NCBI RefSeq assembly: GCF_900115495.1
Contig: NZ_FOWR01000010.1
Location: 28,727 to 92,726, forward strand
Direction: 5' to 3'
DNA length: 64,000 bases
DNA from: Enterovibrio norvegicus DSM 15893
GTDB taxonomy: Bacteria > Pseudomonadota > Gammaproteobacteria > Enterobacterales > Vibrionaceae
The notes beneath the pieces are model-generated. The model was not told the DNA's origin, ran no database searches, and worked only from the letters and a program-made list of their open reading frames with translations. The translations under genes were made by a program, and so were the position numbers. Numbering within the stretch: position 1 is the first letter of the stretch; every line of letters begins with the position of its first letter. Below are positions 42,755 to 52,144 of the stretch, piece by piece.

Positions 42755-42807
42755 ATAGATTTGTTACACCAAACTTTTCTTTTAAAAGAAACTTTCGGTT
42801 CGGGCGC

Positions 42808-42836
42808 ATTATGTAAGAAGGCTGACACCAATGCAA
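42808..42836 (-). promoter_or_regulatory. Promoter of the 4.5S RNA gene
   Basis: Minus strand: -35 TTGCAT, 17-base spacer, -10 CATAAT, followed by the GC-rich discriminator GCGCCCG typical of stable RNA promoters under growth-rate control. Transcription would begin about 45-50 bases before mature RNA. Confidence 0.6.
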
Positions 42837-42911
42837 GGGGTTATCCGGCATTCAGGGTGTGAGTGCTGAGATTTTGTCCGCTTACGTCCATTTCAGCGTG
42901 CGACTTACTCT

Positions 42912-43655
42912 CTACTCCTCTTCTTCCTCTTCGTTTTCTGCGTTGAGCAGGTAATCCCCCAGCCATGCAATGGTCAGCGATAACAGCCACGCCACGAACA
43001 CGGGGTTGGGCACGGAGAATTGCGGGATCACCACGATGGTGGCAAAACCAATGGCGGGTAAAATCACGGTGAGCTTGTCGCCGCGGTTACCGTCGCTGAT
43101 GCGTTGTAGCTCTTGCAGTGATAGCACCAACACGCTGCCACAAAACGCGAGCATGGCGCCTTGGGGCAATCCACCCGCGAGCAAGCCTACGATCAAGGCG
43201 GCGGGCCACCAGCTGATTTTGGTAACAGGTTTCCAGAAGTACGCAGATAGCCACACAAGGACGACACAGAAGATTTGCATCAAGGTGTAGCGCATTGAGC
43301 CGCCGAGCTTCTCATCTCCTTGCAGTGCGAGTATACCGCACTCCATGGCGATAACCACAGACACAACAAGGATCGACACTTGCCAGTTACGTCGCTCGCC
43401 TGTCATGAGAACAAGGGCAGGTAATATCATCCACAAGCTGAGAGAGATGGCGACGGGCTGCAGGGGCACCATGGCGCCGAACCCTACAAGGCCAATCACA
43501 AGTAACCACACGGCTGCGCCACCGTTACCGATGAGGAAAAGTGCGGGGATGACATAGGCCAACAACGGAATATCACCGTTGGTGATGGCGAGTGAAAAAG
43601 CGGCGCCGATGACGGTCACGGCAGCGGTGACCATTAACATTGTTGAATACCACAT
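42912..43655 (-). CDS. Integral membrane protein of unknown function
   Basis: 247 residues with about eight hydrophobic segments (for example AVWLLVIGLVGFGAMVPLQP, WQVSILVVSVVIAMECGILA and LTVILPAIGFATIVVIPQF). The C-terminus is a run of glutamates (NAENEEEEEE), presumably cytoplasmic. No transport signature recognised. Single gene between ffs and atl. Confidence 0.55.
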   Translation of the reverse strand: MWYSTMLMVTAAVTVIGAAFSLAITNGDIPLLAYVIPALFLIGNGGAAVWLLVIGLVGFGAMVPLQPVAISLSLWMILPALVLMTGERRNWQVSILVVSVVIAMECGILALQGDEKLGGSMRYTLMQIFCVVLVWLSAYFWKPVTKISWWPAALIVGLLAGGLPQGAMLAFCGSVLVLSLQELQRISDGNRGDKLTVILPAIGFATIVVIPQFSVPNPVFVAWLLSLTIAWLGDYLLNAENEEEEEE

Positions 43656-43879
43656 AGCTGCACCTCCTTGCGCTTGTATGTCGATATTTTGCTGGTTGAG
43701 ACCAGCGATTCCCTAAATGCGTTGTATTACCCAGTCCCCTTTTGTTGGTGGTTTTATGTCAGCGCTGTTGTGTTCAGTTGCTTGGGGTTAACCATGGTTA
43801 AATCATGCTACTGGGTATTTTTGTTTGCGCTATGATGGGGACTGTCTGTTTTCTTAATGTTGTGTTATCTCAATCCAAT

Positions 43880-44191
43880 ATGCCCAATTTTGATGATCAA
43901 ATCTATGCGGTGCTCGTGCAGATCCCGAAAGGAAAAGTAACAACTTACGGTGATGTCGCAAAAATTGCGGGGTTCCCCCGTCATGCGCGTCACGTTGGAA
44001 AGCTTTTAGGGCGATTGCCGAAGGAAAGTCGCTTGCCGTGGTTTCGCGTGGTCAACGGTAAAGGCATGATTTCGCTGAAGGGTGCGCGTTTTATCGATCA
44101 GCGCGAATTGCTGTTAGAGGATGGGGTTGAGGTAAAAGAAAACGGCGCAATTTCGTTGCGCCGTTTCAAATGGGATGGTGACCCTGCCTAG
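43880..44191 (+). CDS. atl: Alkyltransferase-like (ATL) DNA repair protein
   Basis: 103 residues from MPNFDDQIYAVL. It has the MGMT DNA-binding HTH (IPKGKVTTYGDVAKIAG, RHVGKLLGRLP). The active-site PCHRV is replaced by PWFRV, so it lacks the acceptor cysteine: an ATL protein (YbaZ type) that binds O6-alkylguanine and flags it for nucleotide excision repair. Proximity to ybaY and tesB matches the enterobacterial order. A longer upstream start is possible but has poor support. Confidence 0.88.
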   Translation: MPNFDDQIYAVLVQIPKGKVTTYGDVAKIAGFPRHARHVGKLLGRLPKESRLPWFRVVNGKGMISLKGARFIDQRELLLEDGVEVKENGAISLRRFKWDGDPA

Positions 44192-44217
44192 CAGTTGCTG
44201 GCAGTTGTCACGTCGGA

Positions 44218-44637
44218 TTAACGCGCTGCGCTAACCACTTGAACCTTGATGTTCTGTGTCGCCGCTGGGTCATTAATCACTGAGTGCGCAGTGTCGCTGA
44301 TGAACACCAATTCGCCATTCACTTCAATGCGTGCGCTGACGTTATAAGTATGACCCGGCTTAATTTCGCTTGGTGAGTAGCTTAGGCTAAATGGCAGTGG
44401 CACTTGCTTGCCTTCTGTCACATAGGATTGGCTGCTAATCACTTCCATTGGGGCGTCTGCAAGCGAGACGTCTGCCAATGTCACGGTCAATTTAGCATTG
44501 TCTGGTAATGCGATACGTTGGAGGTAGAACACCTCGCCATCAACGGTTGCCATATCTTGTTCTGCCATGATGTCACTGCATGCCGTAAACGCGAGTGCGA
44601 TTAACGCTGCAAAGAAACCAAAAAACACCTTTTTCAT
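44218..44637 (-). CDS. ybaY: YbaY family lipoprotein
   Basis: 139 residues from MKKVFFGFFAALIALAFTAC; lipobox FTAC gives a lipid anchor. The single YbaY/YscW-like beta domain follows (VDGEVFYLQRIALPDNAKLT; LSYSPSEIKPGHTYNVSARI). Function unclear; pilotin-like fold. Convergent with atl and divergent from tesB, as in E. coli. Confidence 0.82.
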   Translation of the reverse strand: MKKVFFGFFAALIALAFTACSDIMAEQDMATVDGEVFYLQRIALPDNAKLTVTLADVSLADAPMEVISSQSYVTEGKQVPLPFSLSYSPSEIKPGHTYNVSARIEVNGELVFISDTAHSVINDPAATQNIKVQVVSAAR

Positions 44638-44863
44638 GGTACAAACTCCAACAAAACAACCAATAATGACAGTGCTAACAACAGTGTAACACGCGCTTGA
44701 ACGCAACCCTGTCTAAATTGTGGATTTAAGATCACACTCTGTTAATCAGCACTGCGTTGCGTTAGAGAGCATAACCTCTGGAAAAGTTCGAAATTATCGG
44801 TAAATTGAGAAAGTTCTGTCATTTTTCTGTCAATTGCTTCGCAAACAACGCGTTAGGGGATTT

Positions 44864-45736
44864 ATGAGCGATAAACTGGACGAATTACTGTCCCTTCTGA
44901 AACTCGAGCAGATCGAAGAAGGCTTGTATCGCGGACAAAGCGAAAACTTGGGTTTGCCGCAGGTGTATGGCGGCCAAGTAATTGGTCAGGCACTTTCTGC
45001 TTCAACGGGTACGGTCAGCAGCGATCGTTTTGTGCATTCTTTCCACAGCTATTTTCTTCGCCCTGGAAACCCTGAAAAGCCGATTGTTTATGATGTCGAA
45101 ACCTTGCGTGATGGCGTGAGTTTTAGCACCCGTCGTGTGAAGGCGATTCAATTTGGTAAGCCGATTTTCTATCTCACGGCATCGTATCAGGAACACGAGC
45201 CGGGTTTTGAGCACCAATCGACCATGCCGGATGTGGTTGGCCCTGAAACATTGAAATCTGAAAAAGCCTTGGTGGATGAAATCGCTGAGCATTTGCCGAA
45301 GAAGGTGATTGAAACCTTCGGTGGTGAGCGCCCTATCGAGGTTCGCCCTGTTCATGTGATTAACCCGCTCACACCACATATTGTTGAACCAAAGCAGTAC
45401 CTTTGGATCCGCGCGAACGGCAAAATGTCGGACGATTTCCGCATTCATCAGTATGTATTGGCATACGCATCAGACTGGGGTTTCTTGACCACGGCATTGC
45501 AACCGCATGGCGTGAGTTTGATGACACCAGGATTGAAGGTGGCAACCATTGATCATTCCATGTGGTATCACCGTGAATTTCGCATGGATGAGTGGCTGCT
45601 GTTCGTGATTGACAGCCCGTCAGCCAGCGGTTCTCGTGGCATTGTGCGCGGTGAAATCTTTAACCAAAAAGGGGAATTGGTGGCCTCTGCAGTGCAAGAA
45701 GGCTTGATGCGCAGCAGCACGACAAAACGCGCTTAG
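44864..45736 (+). CDS. tesB: Acyl-CoA thioesterase II
   Basis: 290 residues. Double hot-dog thioesterase: [48 protein letters not shown] in the first half; [18 protein letters not shown] with catalytic Asp, and [15 protein letters not shown] in the second. Hydrolyses medium and long acyl-CoAs in the cytoplasm. Start at MSDKLDELL (44864). A terminator shared with the convergent porin gene follows. Confidence 0.95.
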   Translation: MSDKLDELLSLLKLEQIEEGLYRGQSENLGLPQVYGGQVIGQALSASTGTVSSDRFVHSFHSYFLRPGNPEKPIVYDVETLRDGVSFSTRRVKAIQFGKPIFYLTASYQEHEPGFEHQSTMPDVVGPETLKSEKALVDEIAEHLPKKVIETFGGERPIEVRPVHVINPLTPHIVEPKQYLWIRANGKMSDDFRIHQYVLAYASDWGFLTTALQPHGVSLMTPGLKVATIDHSMWYHREFRMDEWLLFVIDSPSASGSRGIVRGEIFNQKGELVASAVQEGLMRSSTTKRA

Positions 45737-45790
45737 CGCAATACCCCTCCCTCGCCCTCCCCTTGAAACGTTGAGGGGATCAAGAACAGA

Positions 45791-45820
45791 GCCAAAGCCA
45801 AAGCCAAAGCCAAAGCCAAA
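45791..45820. repeat. 6-bp tandem repeat GCCAAA (5 copies)
   Basis: Five perfect copies between the convergent tesB and porin genes, just before their shared terminator. Confidence 0.9.
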
Positions 45821-45832
45821 ATATGAGATCGA

Positions 45833-45863
45833 AAAAAGGCCAGTAGGGAGACTGGCCTTTGCT
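45833..45863. terminator. Bidirectional terminator between tesB and porin
   Basis: Stem AAAGGCCAGT/ACTGGCCTTT; T-rich on the plus side (TTTGCTGTTTT) and a T-run on the minus side. Confidence 0.8.
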
Positions 45864-45896
45864 GTTTTCGAGGAGTTTTAAAAGGAGAACTAGCGA

Positions 45897-46820
45897 TTAG
45901 AAATCGTAACGGATACCCGCTTGCAGTTGGTCTTCTTCGCCTGTTACGCCTTCAAATTTGTAACCTGCGTAAGTACGTAGGTGACCGTTGAATTTGTAAA
46001 CCGCTTCAAGTGCAAAGTTGTTTGCTTCTTCTGTGGTGGTGTTGTCGAACTCACCAAAGTTGTACACACCAACGAGTGCCAGTTTCTTGCTTGCTTTGTA
46101 CTGTGCAGACACTTCGTAGCCGGTGTAATCTACATTGCTCTTTGACGCCATGGTGTAAAGTGCACCCAAGGTAAACGCGTCAATTTTGAACTGAGCCGCT
46201 AGGTTAACTTGGTCATCGCTGTCAGTGCCCGCGTCTTGCGTCACATAGCCAGCACCTAGCGCAAAAGTACCAAAGTTATACAGCGCTGAGATACCGATGC
46301 TGTCTGCGTCTTTTTCATCAGCGGCAATGTAGTTTGCTTGCAGTGTTAGGTCGCTAAACTCACCCGCATAAACGAAGTTGTTGTCGCGCTTGTCTTTGTT
46401 TCCAGAAACCACGTCTGCCGCGTCACCGCCGAAGGTCGCCATTACATCAGTGATGTCAGTAAGTTGAACCTGAGCAGAGTCTTGCTTGCCATAAGAAAAC
46501 TCACCCGCAGAGATACCGAAGCCCGCGAAGAAGTAACGGTTTTTCAAGCTATCTGCATCAGAAAGTTCAGCTTCGTACTTACCAAAACCGTAAAAGTCGT
46601 CAGAAATTTCGGTTTTACCTTTCAGGTTTACACGAGCACGAGATTTATCTTTGAATGAGCTATTTTCAGTGCTTTCGTTGTTGTCTGAAACATTGAAACG
46701 CGCTTCCGCACGACCGCCAACTTTCAGCGTGGTGCCATCGGCATCATAGACGGTTGCTGCCAAGGTCGGTGCTGATACCAACGCACAAAGAATTGCTGAA
46801 GCAAGTGCTGCCTTTTTCAT
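45897..46820 (-). CDS. Gram-negative porin, OmpU-like
   Basis: 307 residues. Signal peptide MKKAALASAILCALVSAPTL ending AA; mature TVYDADGTTLKVGGRAEARF; PEFG-like eyelet acidic segments; a 16-strand barrel pattern of alternating hydrophobic residues; C-terminal LQAGIRYDF with terminal Phe for BAM recognition. Forms a trimeric diffusion pore. In Vibrio, OmpU is activated by ToxR, so the ToxR-like proteins in this window are possible regulators, though the main ToxR would be elsewhere. Confidence 0.88.
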   Translation of the reverse strand: MKKAALASAILCALVSAPTLAATVYDADGTTLKVGGRAEARFNVSDNNESTENSSFKDKSRARVNLKGKTEISDDFYGFGKYEAELSDADSLKNRYFFAGFGISAGEFSYGKQDSAQVQLTDITDVMATFGGDAADVVSGNKDKRDNNFVYAGEFSDLTLQANYIAADEKDADSIGISALYNFGTFALGAGYVTQDAGTDSDDQVNLAAQFKIDAFTLGALYTMASKSNVDYTGYEVSAQYKASKKLALVGVYNFGEFDNTTTEEANNFALEAVYKFNGHLRTYAGYKFEGVTGEEDQLQAGIRYDF

Positions 46821-47141
46821 TTTCTAACGTCCTTATTAAATGAGTGTTTTGCTTACTTATGTTTCGATGAGGCAAAACTAGACGTAAAAAATGAAGGTTA
46901 AGTGACTGAACCATGACGTTTTGTGTGAATCTATATTTCAATTCGATGACTTACGGTTATGGCTCGCAGCATGATGTAACTTATTGATAGTTTTCACCTT
47001 GAGTTCTCTTGTCTTTCACAGGGGCTTTGCCCGTTCGTTTCAGCACTCAAAGCCCGCCTTGCAAAATGCTGTCGGGAATCTTCAATACCTATTTTTCGGT
47101 GTGCGTTACTTTGGTGTTTAACCCTTAGAAGAGGATTCAAC
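46821..47141. other. Intergenic region between divergent porin and VOC genes
   Basis: About 320 bases; it must contain the porin promoter and probably a long porin 5' leader. No gene and no convincing ToxR half-sites identified by eye. Confidence 0.4.
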
Positions 47142-47528
47142 ATGAAATTCAAATACACGATTTTGTACGTGGAAGATGTCGCGGCAACGCTCGCTTTCTA
47201 CGAAAACGCTTTTGGCATGAAAACCGCAATGCTGCATGAAAGTGGGGATTACGGCGAACTGTCTTCTGGCGACACCACACTCTCTTTTTCTTCATTGGCA
47301 TTGATGGCGCAATTGGGGAAAAACCCATCGCGCGGTGATGGAAGCGCACCCTGTTTTGAAATCGCATTTGAAACGGAGGAGGTGGAAAAGTCACTCAATA
47401 AAGCGACCGCAGCAGGCGCAGTATTGGTGCAGGATGTTGAACATATGCCGTGGGGACAAACAACGGCCTATGTGAAAGATCTCAATGGTTTTTTGGTCGA
47501 GATTTGCTCGCCAATTCAGACGCAATAA
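47142..47528 (+). CDS. VOC family (glyoxalase/dioxygenase-like) protein
   Basis: 128 residues. Typical VOC fold: KYTILYVEDVAATLAFYENA then FGMKTAMLHESGDYGEL in the first module; EVEKSLNKATAAGAVLV and WGQTTAYVKDLNGFLVEIC in the second, with a terminal metal-type Glu. No specific substrate. An AraC-type gene converges on its end. Confidence 0.82.
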   Translation: MKFKYTILYVEDVAATLAFYENAFGMKTAMLHESGDYGELSSGDTTLSFSSLALMAQLGKNPSRGDGSAPCFEIAFETEEVEKSLNKATAAGAVLVQDVEHMPWGQTTAYVKDLNGFLVEICSPIQTQ

Positions 47529-47548
47529 CCACCACGTCAAAGAAGGCG

Positions 47549-48205
47549 TTAGTAACCTGCTTGGTAAAGTTGATCAATCAGATCTTGGCGGTTTTTCAGT
47601 TGCTCCGGCGTCACGCCGAACCAGTGTTTTATCTCTCGACAGAAGTGGGCTTGATCGGAAAAACCAAACTCAAAGGCGATATCACACACACTCAAGCGCG
47701 GCGTGTTGTCTAGGCTGTTACCAGTAACAAGCGCCAACGCGCTTTGCCTGATTCGCGCCAATCTCAGCCAAAATAGCGGAGACTTACCACTGTGTTGCTG
47801 AACATGGCGCTGGAGGGTTCGCTCACTAACGCCAAGTTCAGCGGCAATACTCGCCACGCTGCCCAAGCGTTGGCTCATGCAAGACAAGGCTTCGGTAAGG
47901 TTCCCATTGCTTGAGGCAAACGTGGCTATTTTTCCTTCCACATCATGTTCATCTGCCGCTAACGCGGCGAGCAACGCGTCTTCGTCCAACACTGTACCCG
48001 CTTGTAACCGATAACCCGTGAGCTGTTGATGCGGCTGAATATCAATGGCGAGGGTAGTGTGAAAAAGTGGAGAGACATGAACATCGACAACACCAAAGTT
48101 GTTACCTGTAACAATCACATCACGGCAACCATCCGGCACAACAAAGACGGTGCCTGCGTGCATTGGCGCAGCGTGCCAAACATCAATGACCTTACCTTCA
48201 TTCAT
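47549..48205 (-). CDS. AraC-family transcriptional regulator
   Basis: About 218 residues from the ATG at 48205; a GTG six bases upstream is an alternative. The N-terminal half is a cupin-like ligand domain (VFVVPDGCRDVIVTGNNFG), the C-terminal half a double HTH (VASIAAELGVSERTLQRHVQ; SVCDIAFEFGFSDQAHFCRE; IKHWFGVTPEQLK). The 7-bp tandem array begins 26 bases upstream of the start, so its ribosome-binding site and promoter are in or behind repeats. Convergent with the VOC gene, its possible target. Confidence 0.85.
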   Translation of the reverse strand: MNEGKVIDVWHAAPMHAGTVFVVPDGCRDVIVTGNNFGVVDVHVSPLFHTTLAIDIQPHQQLTGYRLQAGTVLDEDALLAALAADEHDVEGKIATFASSNGNLTEALSCMSQRLGSVASIAAELGVSERTLQRHVQQHSGKSPLFWLRLARIRQSALALVTGNSLDNTPRLSVCDIAFEFGFSDQAHFCREIKHWFGVTPEQLKNRQDLIDQLYQAGY

Positions 48206-48230
48206 ACCCACAGCGTCCCCTGTGTTTGTC

Positions 48231-48348
48231 GAGTTTCGAGTTTCGAGTTTCGAGTTTCGAGTTTCGAGTTTCGAGTTTCGAGTTTCGAGTTTCGAGTTTC
48301 GAGTTTCGAGTTTCGAGTTTCGAGTTTCGAGTTTCGAGTTTCGAGTTT
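48231..48348. repeat. 7-bp tandem array GAGTTTC (16 perfect copies plus partial)
   Basis: Sixteen uninterrupted copies (48231-48342) plus a partial. The unit length is not a multiple of three and the unit has no stop in any frame, so every frame on both strands stays open (EFRVSSF on plus, SKLETRN on minus). It lies directly upstream of the AraC-type gene. Confidence 0.97.
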
Positions 48349-48391
48349 TCTAGAATCCGTTCACCCCAACCCAACTTCAAGCATTTTCTTC

Positions 48392-48478
48392 GCTCTATCT
48401 GCTCTACCCGCTCTTTCTGCTCTTCCTGCTCTACCTGCTCTTCCTAGGTCCTAGGTCCTGCTCTTCCTGCTCTCCCCC
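48392..48478. repeat. Degenerate 9-bp tandem repeat GCTCTTCCT
   Basis: About eight copies with changes at two positions, interrupted by AGGTCCTAGGTCCT (48446-48459). It lies between the heptad array and the end of mdlB. Confidence 0.8.
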
Positions 48479-48491
48479 ACACTCGCACTCT

Positions 48492-50252
48492 CTAATCTCG
48501 CGCCTGTTCTTCCAACTCCTTCAAATGCGCCCGGGTTTTCTGCAATTGATACATCTGCCAATAACGACCTTGCTGTGCGAGTAGCGCTTGATGCGTGCCT
48601 TGTTCTTCCACATGCCCTCGGTGCAGTACCATGATGTTGTCTGCATCTGCGATGGTAGAAAGGCGATGCGCAATCACGACAATGGTCATGGTATGGCGAA
48701 GAGCTGACAGCGCTTGTTGCACGCGCTCTTCGGTGCCGGAATCAATGTTCGCTGTCGCTTCATCAAGGATCAGGATGCGCGGTTTATCCACCAGCACTCG
48801 CGCTAACGCGAGCAGCTGCTTTTGACCTGCGGACAAGCTGACATCGCCCGTGCCCAGTAACGTATTTAACGCGTTGGGTAATTCACGCACGTAATCGGCC
48901 ATGTCGACCAAAAAGAGCGCGTCCCACACTGCCTCGTCTGACACATTTCGCCCCAGTGTGACGTTGTCGCGAAACGATGACGGAAGCACATGGGGGTCTT
49001 GTTGCACCAAGGCAATGCCATTACGCAGAGCGTTTTGACTGAGCGAGGCAATGGGGCGACCGCCTAACTGTATCTCTCCTGAGCTTGGGGGATAAAAGCC
49101 CATGAGCAAGGAAGCCAGCGTGCTTTTCCCGCTGCCTGTGTGCCCAACCAAAGCAAGAAAACCGCCCTCTTTCACGGACACAGAAATGTTGTTCAGCACA
49201 GGCGTTGTGCCGTCGTAACTGAAATTCACGTCCGAGACATTGATATCACCGCGCGCAATGGGCGCGTCATCCTCGCCGTATTGGTGCTGTTTCGCATCCA
49301 TCAATTCAAACAAACGCTCGCCAGCCATGATGGCTTGTTGCAACAACGACAAACGCTGCATCAGTTCGATCAAGGGTTCTGTCACGCGGCCGAGATAACT
49401 GATAAAGGCATACAGCACACCGACACCAATCACTTCATGGCCTTGCCAACCAAAAATAGCGACCAAAGACACCAGCGCGATGCCGGAAAGCAAATCAATC
49501 AAAGGGCGCAGAAAGATGCCGTTGATTTTAACGATGCGCACTTCTGCGCCAAGGTGGCGTTCGTTCAGCGAAGCAAAGCGTTCAGAGAAACGCTGTTCTT
49601 GCCCCATCAATTGAATCAGGCTCATGCCTTGAATCGACTCACTCATCACGCCGTTGATATCGGTCAGCAAATCACGGGATTCGCGGTAAGGATCGGATGA
49701 TCGGCGTTGGTAGTAGTACATGACCAACACGACAGACGGCAGCAAAATAGCCACCACAAGAGTCAGCGTCGGACTGAGCAAATACATGGCGGTGAGCATG
49801 GCGGTAATCAGTGCCAAGCTTTGCAAAAAGCTCGCCACCACCTGCACATAAAGCTCTTTGAGCGATTCGGTGTCGTTAGTCACGCGGGAAACCAGCTTAC
49901 CCGCGGGCACATAATCAAACGCAGACAAGGGCTGATTAATGATGCTGGCATACACCTTTTTGCGGATGGTTTGCACAATACTCACGGCGATGCGGCTGAA
50001 ACGAATGCCATAGGCGTAATGCAGAAAACCCGACAATATCGTGACCGTGATATAGCCAATCGCCAGCGCCCACAACATCATAGCGGGGTAGTGATCTTTC
50101 GAGACATAATCATCAAGGAAGATGCGAATCAACCACGGGCCGCTCACGTCTGCCGCCGCCGCAATCAGCAAGAACACGGCGGCAATTGCAAAGCCTTTTT
50201 TGTCTTCGAACAAGTAGTTCAGCAGGCGTTTTAGTATCTCACGCTTATTCAT
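48492..50252 (-). CDS. mdlB: ABC exporter half-transporter, MdlB-like
   Basis: 586 residues from MNKREILKRLLNYL. Six-TM exporter domain, then a nucleotide-binding domain: Walker A LVGHTGSGKSTLASLL, signature LSAGQKQLLALAR, Walker B ILILDEATANID, H-loop VIAHRLSTI. With MdlA it forms a heterodimeric multidrug-type exporter (SmdAB/MdlAB group). Its ATG overlaps the mdlA stop by one base (TAATG). Substrate not known; position next to cyuR is conserved with E. coli. Confidence 0.88.
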   Translation of the reverse strand: MNKREILKRLLNYLFEDKKGFAIAAVFLLIAAAADVSGPWLIRIFLDDYVSKDHYPAMMLWALAIGYITVTILSGFLHYAYGIRFSRIAVSIVQTIRKKVYASIINQPLSAFDYVPAGKLVSRVTNDTESLKELYVQVVASFLQSLALITAMLTAMYLLSPTLTLVVAILLPSVVLVMYYYQRRSSDPYRESRDLLTDINGVMSESIQGMSLIQLMGQEQRFSERFASLNERHLGAEVRIVKINGIFLRPLIDLLSGIALVSLVAIFGWQGHEVIGVGVLYAFISYLGRVTEPLIELMQRLSLLQQAIMAGERLFELMDAKQHQYGEDDAPIARGDINVSDVNFSYDGTTPVLNNISVSVKEGGFLALVGHTGSGKSTLASLLMGFYPPSSGEIQLGGRPIASLSQNALRNGIALVQQDPHVLPSSFRDNVTLGRNVSDEAVWDALFLVDMADYVRELPNALNTLLGTGDVSLSAGQKQLLALARVLVDKPRILILDEATANIDSGTEERVQQALSALRHTMTIVVIAHRLSTIADADNIMVLHRGHVEEQGTHQALLAQQGRYWQMYQLQKTRAHLKELEEQARD

Positions 50253-51994
50253 TACGCCTCCTCCAATGCTTGTTCGAGTTGTTGGTAGTGCTGCATTTCT
50301 GCGTACCATCCGTTGGCATCCAACAGCTCTGCATGGGTGCCCCGTTCTTCGATGTGGCCTTTTTGTAGCACGATGATTTCATCCGCCGCTTCAAGTGCCG
50401 ACAACCGATGCGCAATCACGACCGTGGTTTGATGCTGGGCACGGTCATGCAGGTTTTTCAGTATGTGGTGCTCTGTGCGGCCGTCGACGGCGGATAAAGC
50501 ATCATCCAGAATCAGCACTTCGGCATCGAGCAAGAGTGCGCGCGCAATGGAAATACGCTGCTTCTGCCCGCCCGACAAGGTAATGCCTTTCTCGCCCACT
50601 TGCGTCTCGTAACCTTCAGGAAACTGCATAATGTCGTCATCAATACATGCAAGCGCGGCGGCAGTGCGGATCTCTTCGCGTGTGGCATCAGGCTTTCCTA
50701 GGGCTATGTTGTCAGCAATGCTGCGGGAAAACAGGAACGGGGTTTGAGTGACAACGGCCATTTTGGCGCGCCACTCGCCCAAACGAAAGTCTGGTAAGTA
50801 GATGCCGCCGTATGACACAAAGCCTTGGATGGGATCTTCAAAGCGCAGCAACAAGCTCAATAACGTCGATTTCCCGCTGCCCACCGGCCCTGCAATGCCG
50901 AGCATTTTTCCTGGGGGTAAATCAAGGTGTACATCTCGCAGCGCGGGCACCGCTTGACCACGCCAAGTGAACTGGTCAATCGCGACAGACAGGGTTTCAC
51001 GTTCTACTGGCAAGTCTTTTTCGCCATCCACCAAATCAGGGGTTTCGTTCAAGAGTTCTTTAATGCGTATCCACGCGGCTGAGCCACGTTCGATAATGTT
51101 GAACAGCCATGCGATCGCCAGCATCGGCCAAATCATCAAGCCTTGGTACAAGGTAAATGCGGTGAGTTCGCCGAGGGTCATCGCGCCCGTTGCCACCAAA
51201 TAACCGCCACCACTGATCGAACAGAAAAAAGACGCGCCAATGGTGAGATAGATAACCGGATCAAACATGGCATCGACTTTGGCGACGTCCATGTTCTTTT
51301 CGCCGGTGTCATCTGCCACGGCGTTGAAACGCTCGATTTGCTGTTGTTCTAAACCAAACGCACGGATCATACGGATACCGTTGAGCGACGATTGGGTTTC
51401 ATCAGACAACGACGAAAACGCGGCTTGCGAGGCAGAGAAACGATGGTGCAGCTGTGTGCCGAATCGGTTCACCAGAATCGCCATAACAGGCATAGGCAGT
51501 AACGCGAGGATGGTCAGCTCCCAACTGATGGTGGTCGTCATCACAACCAACACGGCCAGCCCCATGATGGCGGAGTCTGCGGCAGTGAGCACGCCTTCAC
51601 CTGCCGTCATCACCACGGCTTTCACATCATTGGTGGTACGCGCCATGAGATCGCCGGTGCGATAGCGCTCAAAGAAGCGCGGCGAATGTGTTGTAAAGTG
51701 TCGATACAGTTTGTCACGCAGCACAGTGCCAAGCTCTGCGGCTGCACCAAATAACCACACACGCCACACCACGCGTAACACGTACACCAGCCCCCATAAT
51801 GCGGCAATCCCACCCAATGCGGTCAGCAATGTGTTACGGCTAACATCGCCGGCCATTACCCCATCCACCAGCCAACCAATGGCTTTAGGCGGGATCAATT
51901 CAAACAGGGACACCAGCATGAGAAAGCCAATTGCGCCGGCATAGCGCTTCCACTGCTGTCGAAAATACCAACTGAGTTCGACGAATATTCGCAT
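50252..51994 (-). CDS. mdlA: ABC exporter half-transporter, MdlA-like
   Basis: 580 residues. Six-TM domain, then Walker A IAGPVGSGKSTLLSLL, signature LSGGQKQRISIARALL, Walker B VLILDDALSAVD. The Walker B is followed by Asp (LDDA) where a catalytic Glu is usual, so this half probably holds the degenerate ATP site of the heterodimer. First gene of the mdlAB operon. It is transcribed in the same direction as cyuR upstream. Confidence 0.88.
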   Translation of the reverse strand: MRIFVELSWYFRQQWKRYAGAIGFLMLVSLFELIPPKAIGWLVDGVMAGDVSRNTLLTALGGIAALWGLVYVLRVVWRVWLFGAAAELGTVLRDKLYRHFTTHSPRFFERYRTGDLMARTTNDVKAVVMTAGEGVLTAADSAIMGLAVLVVMTTTISWELTILALLPMPVMAILVNRFGTQLHHRFSASQAAFSSLSDETQSSLNGIRMIRAFGLEQQQIERFNAVADDTGEKNMDVAKVDAMFDPVIYLTIGASFFCSISGGGYLVATGAMTLGELTAFTLYQGLMIWPMLAIAWLFNIIERGSAAWIRIKELLNETPDLVDGEKDLPVERETLSVAIDQFTWRGQAVPALRDVHLDLPPGKMLGIAGPVGSGKSTLLSLLLRFEDPIQGFVSYGGIYLPDFRLGEWRAKMAVVTQTPFLFSRSIADNIALGKPDATREEIRTAAALACIDDDIMQFPEGYETQVGEKGITLSGGQKQRISIARALLLDAEVLILDDALSAVDGRTEHHILKNLHDRAQHQTTVVIAHRLSALEAADEIIVLQKGHIEERGTHAELLDANGWYAEMQHYQQLEQALEEA

Positions 51995-52144
51995 TCACTT
52001 TCCTTAACCTGCCTGCTTCCTCCCCTGGCGCTTTGAGGCGCGTGGTTATTCAGAGACAGGTATCCTTTGTTTTTATATTTTTTATCGGGTTCTGGGCAAA
52101 CCGTTCGCGCACAAAACCTTTCACGCACAAAAACTTTTCGCGCA

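Noticed and set aside
48231..48348. CRISPR array
   Set aside because: The units are 7 bp and directly joined, with no spacers and no cas genes.
48198..48447. Repetitive ORFs coding SKLETRN or EFRVSSF
   Set aside because: They are products of the 7-bp array, which has no stop in any frame; there is no ribosome-binding site or non-repeat domain.
49140..50234. Two long plus-strand ORFs inside mdlB
   Set aside because: Antisense shadows of a clear ABC transporter; no start signals.
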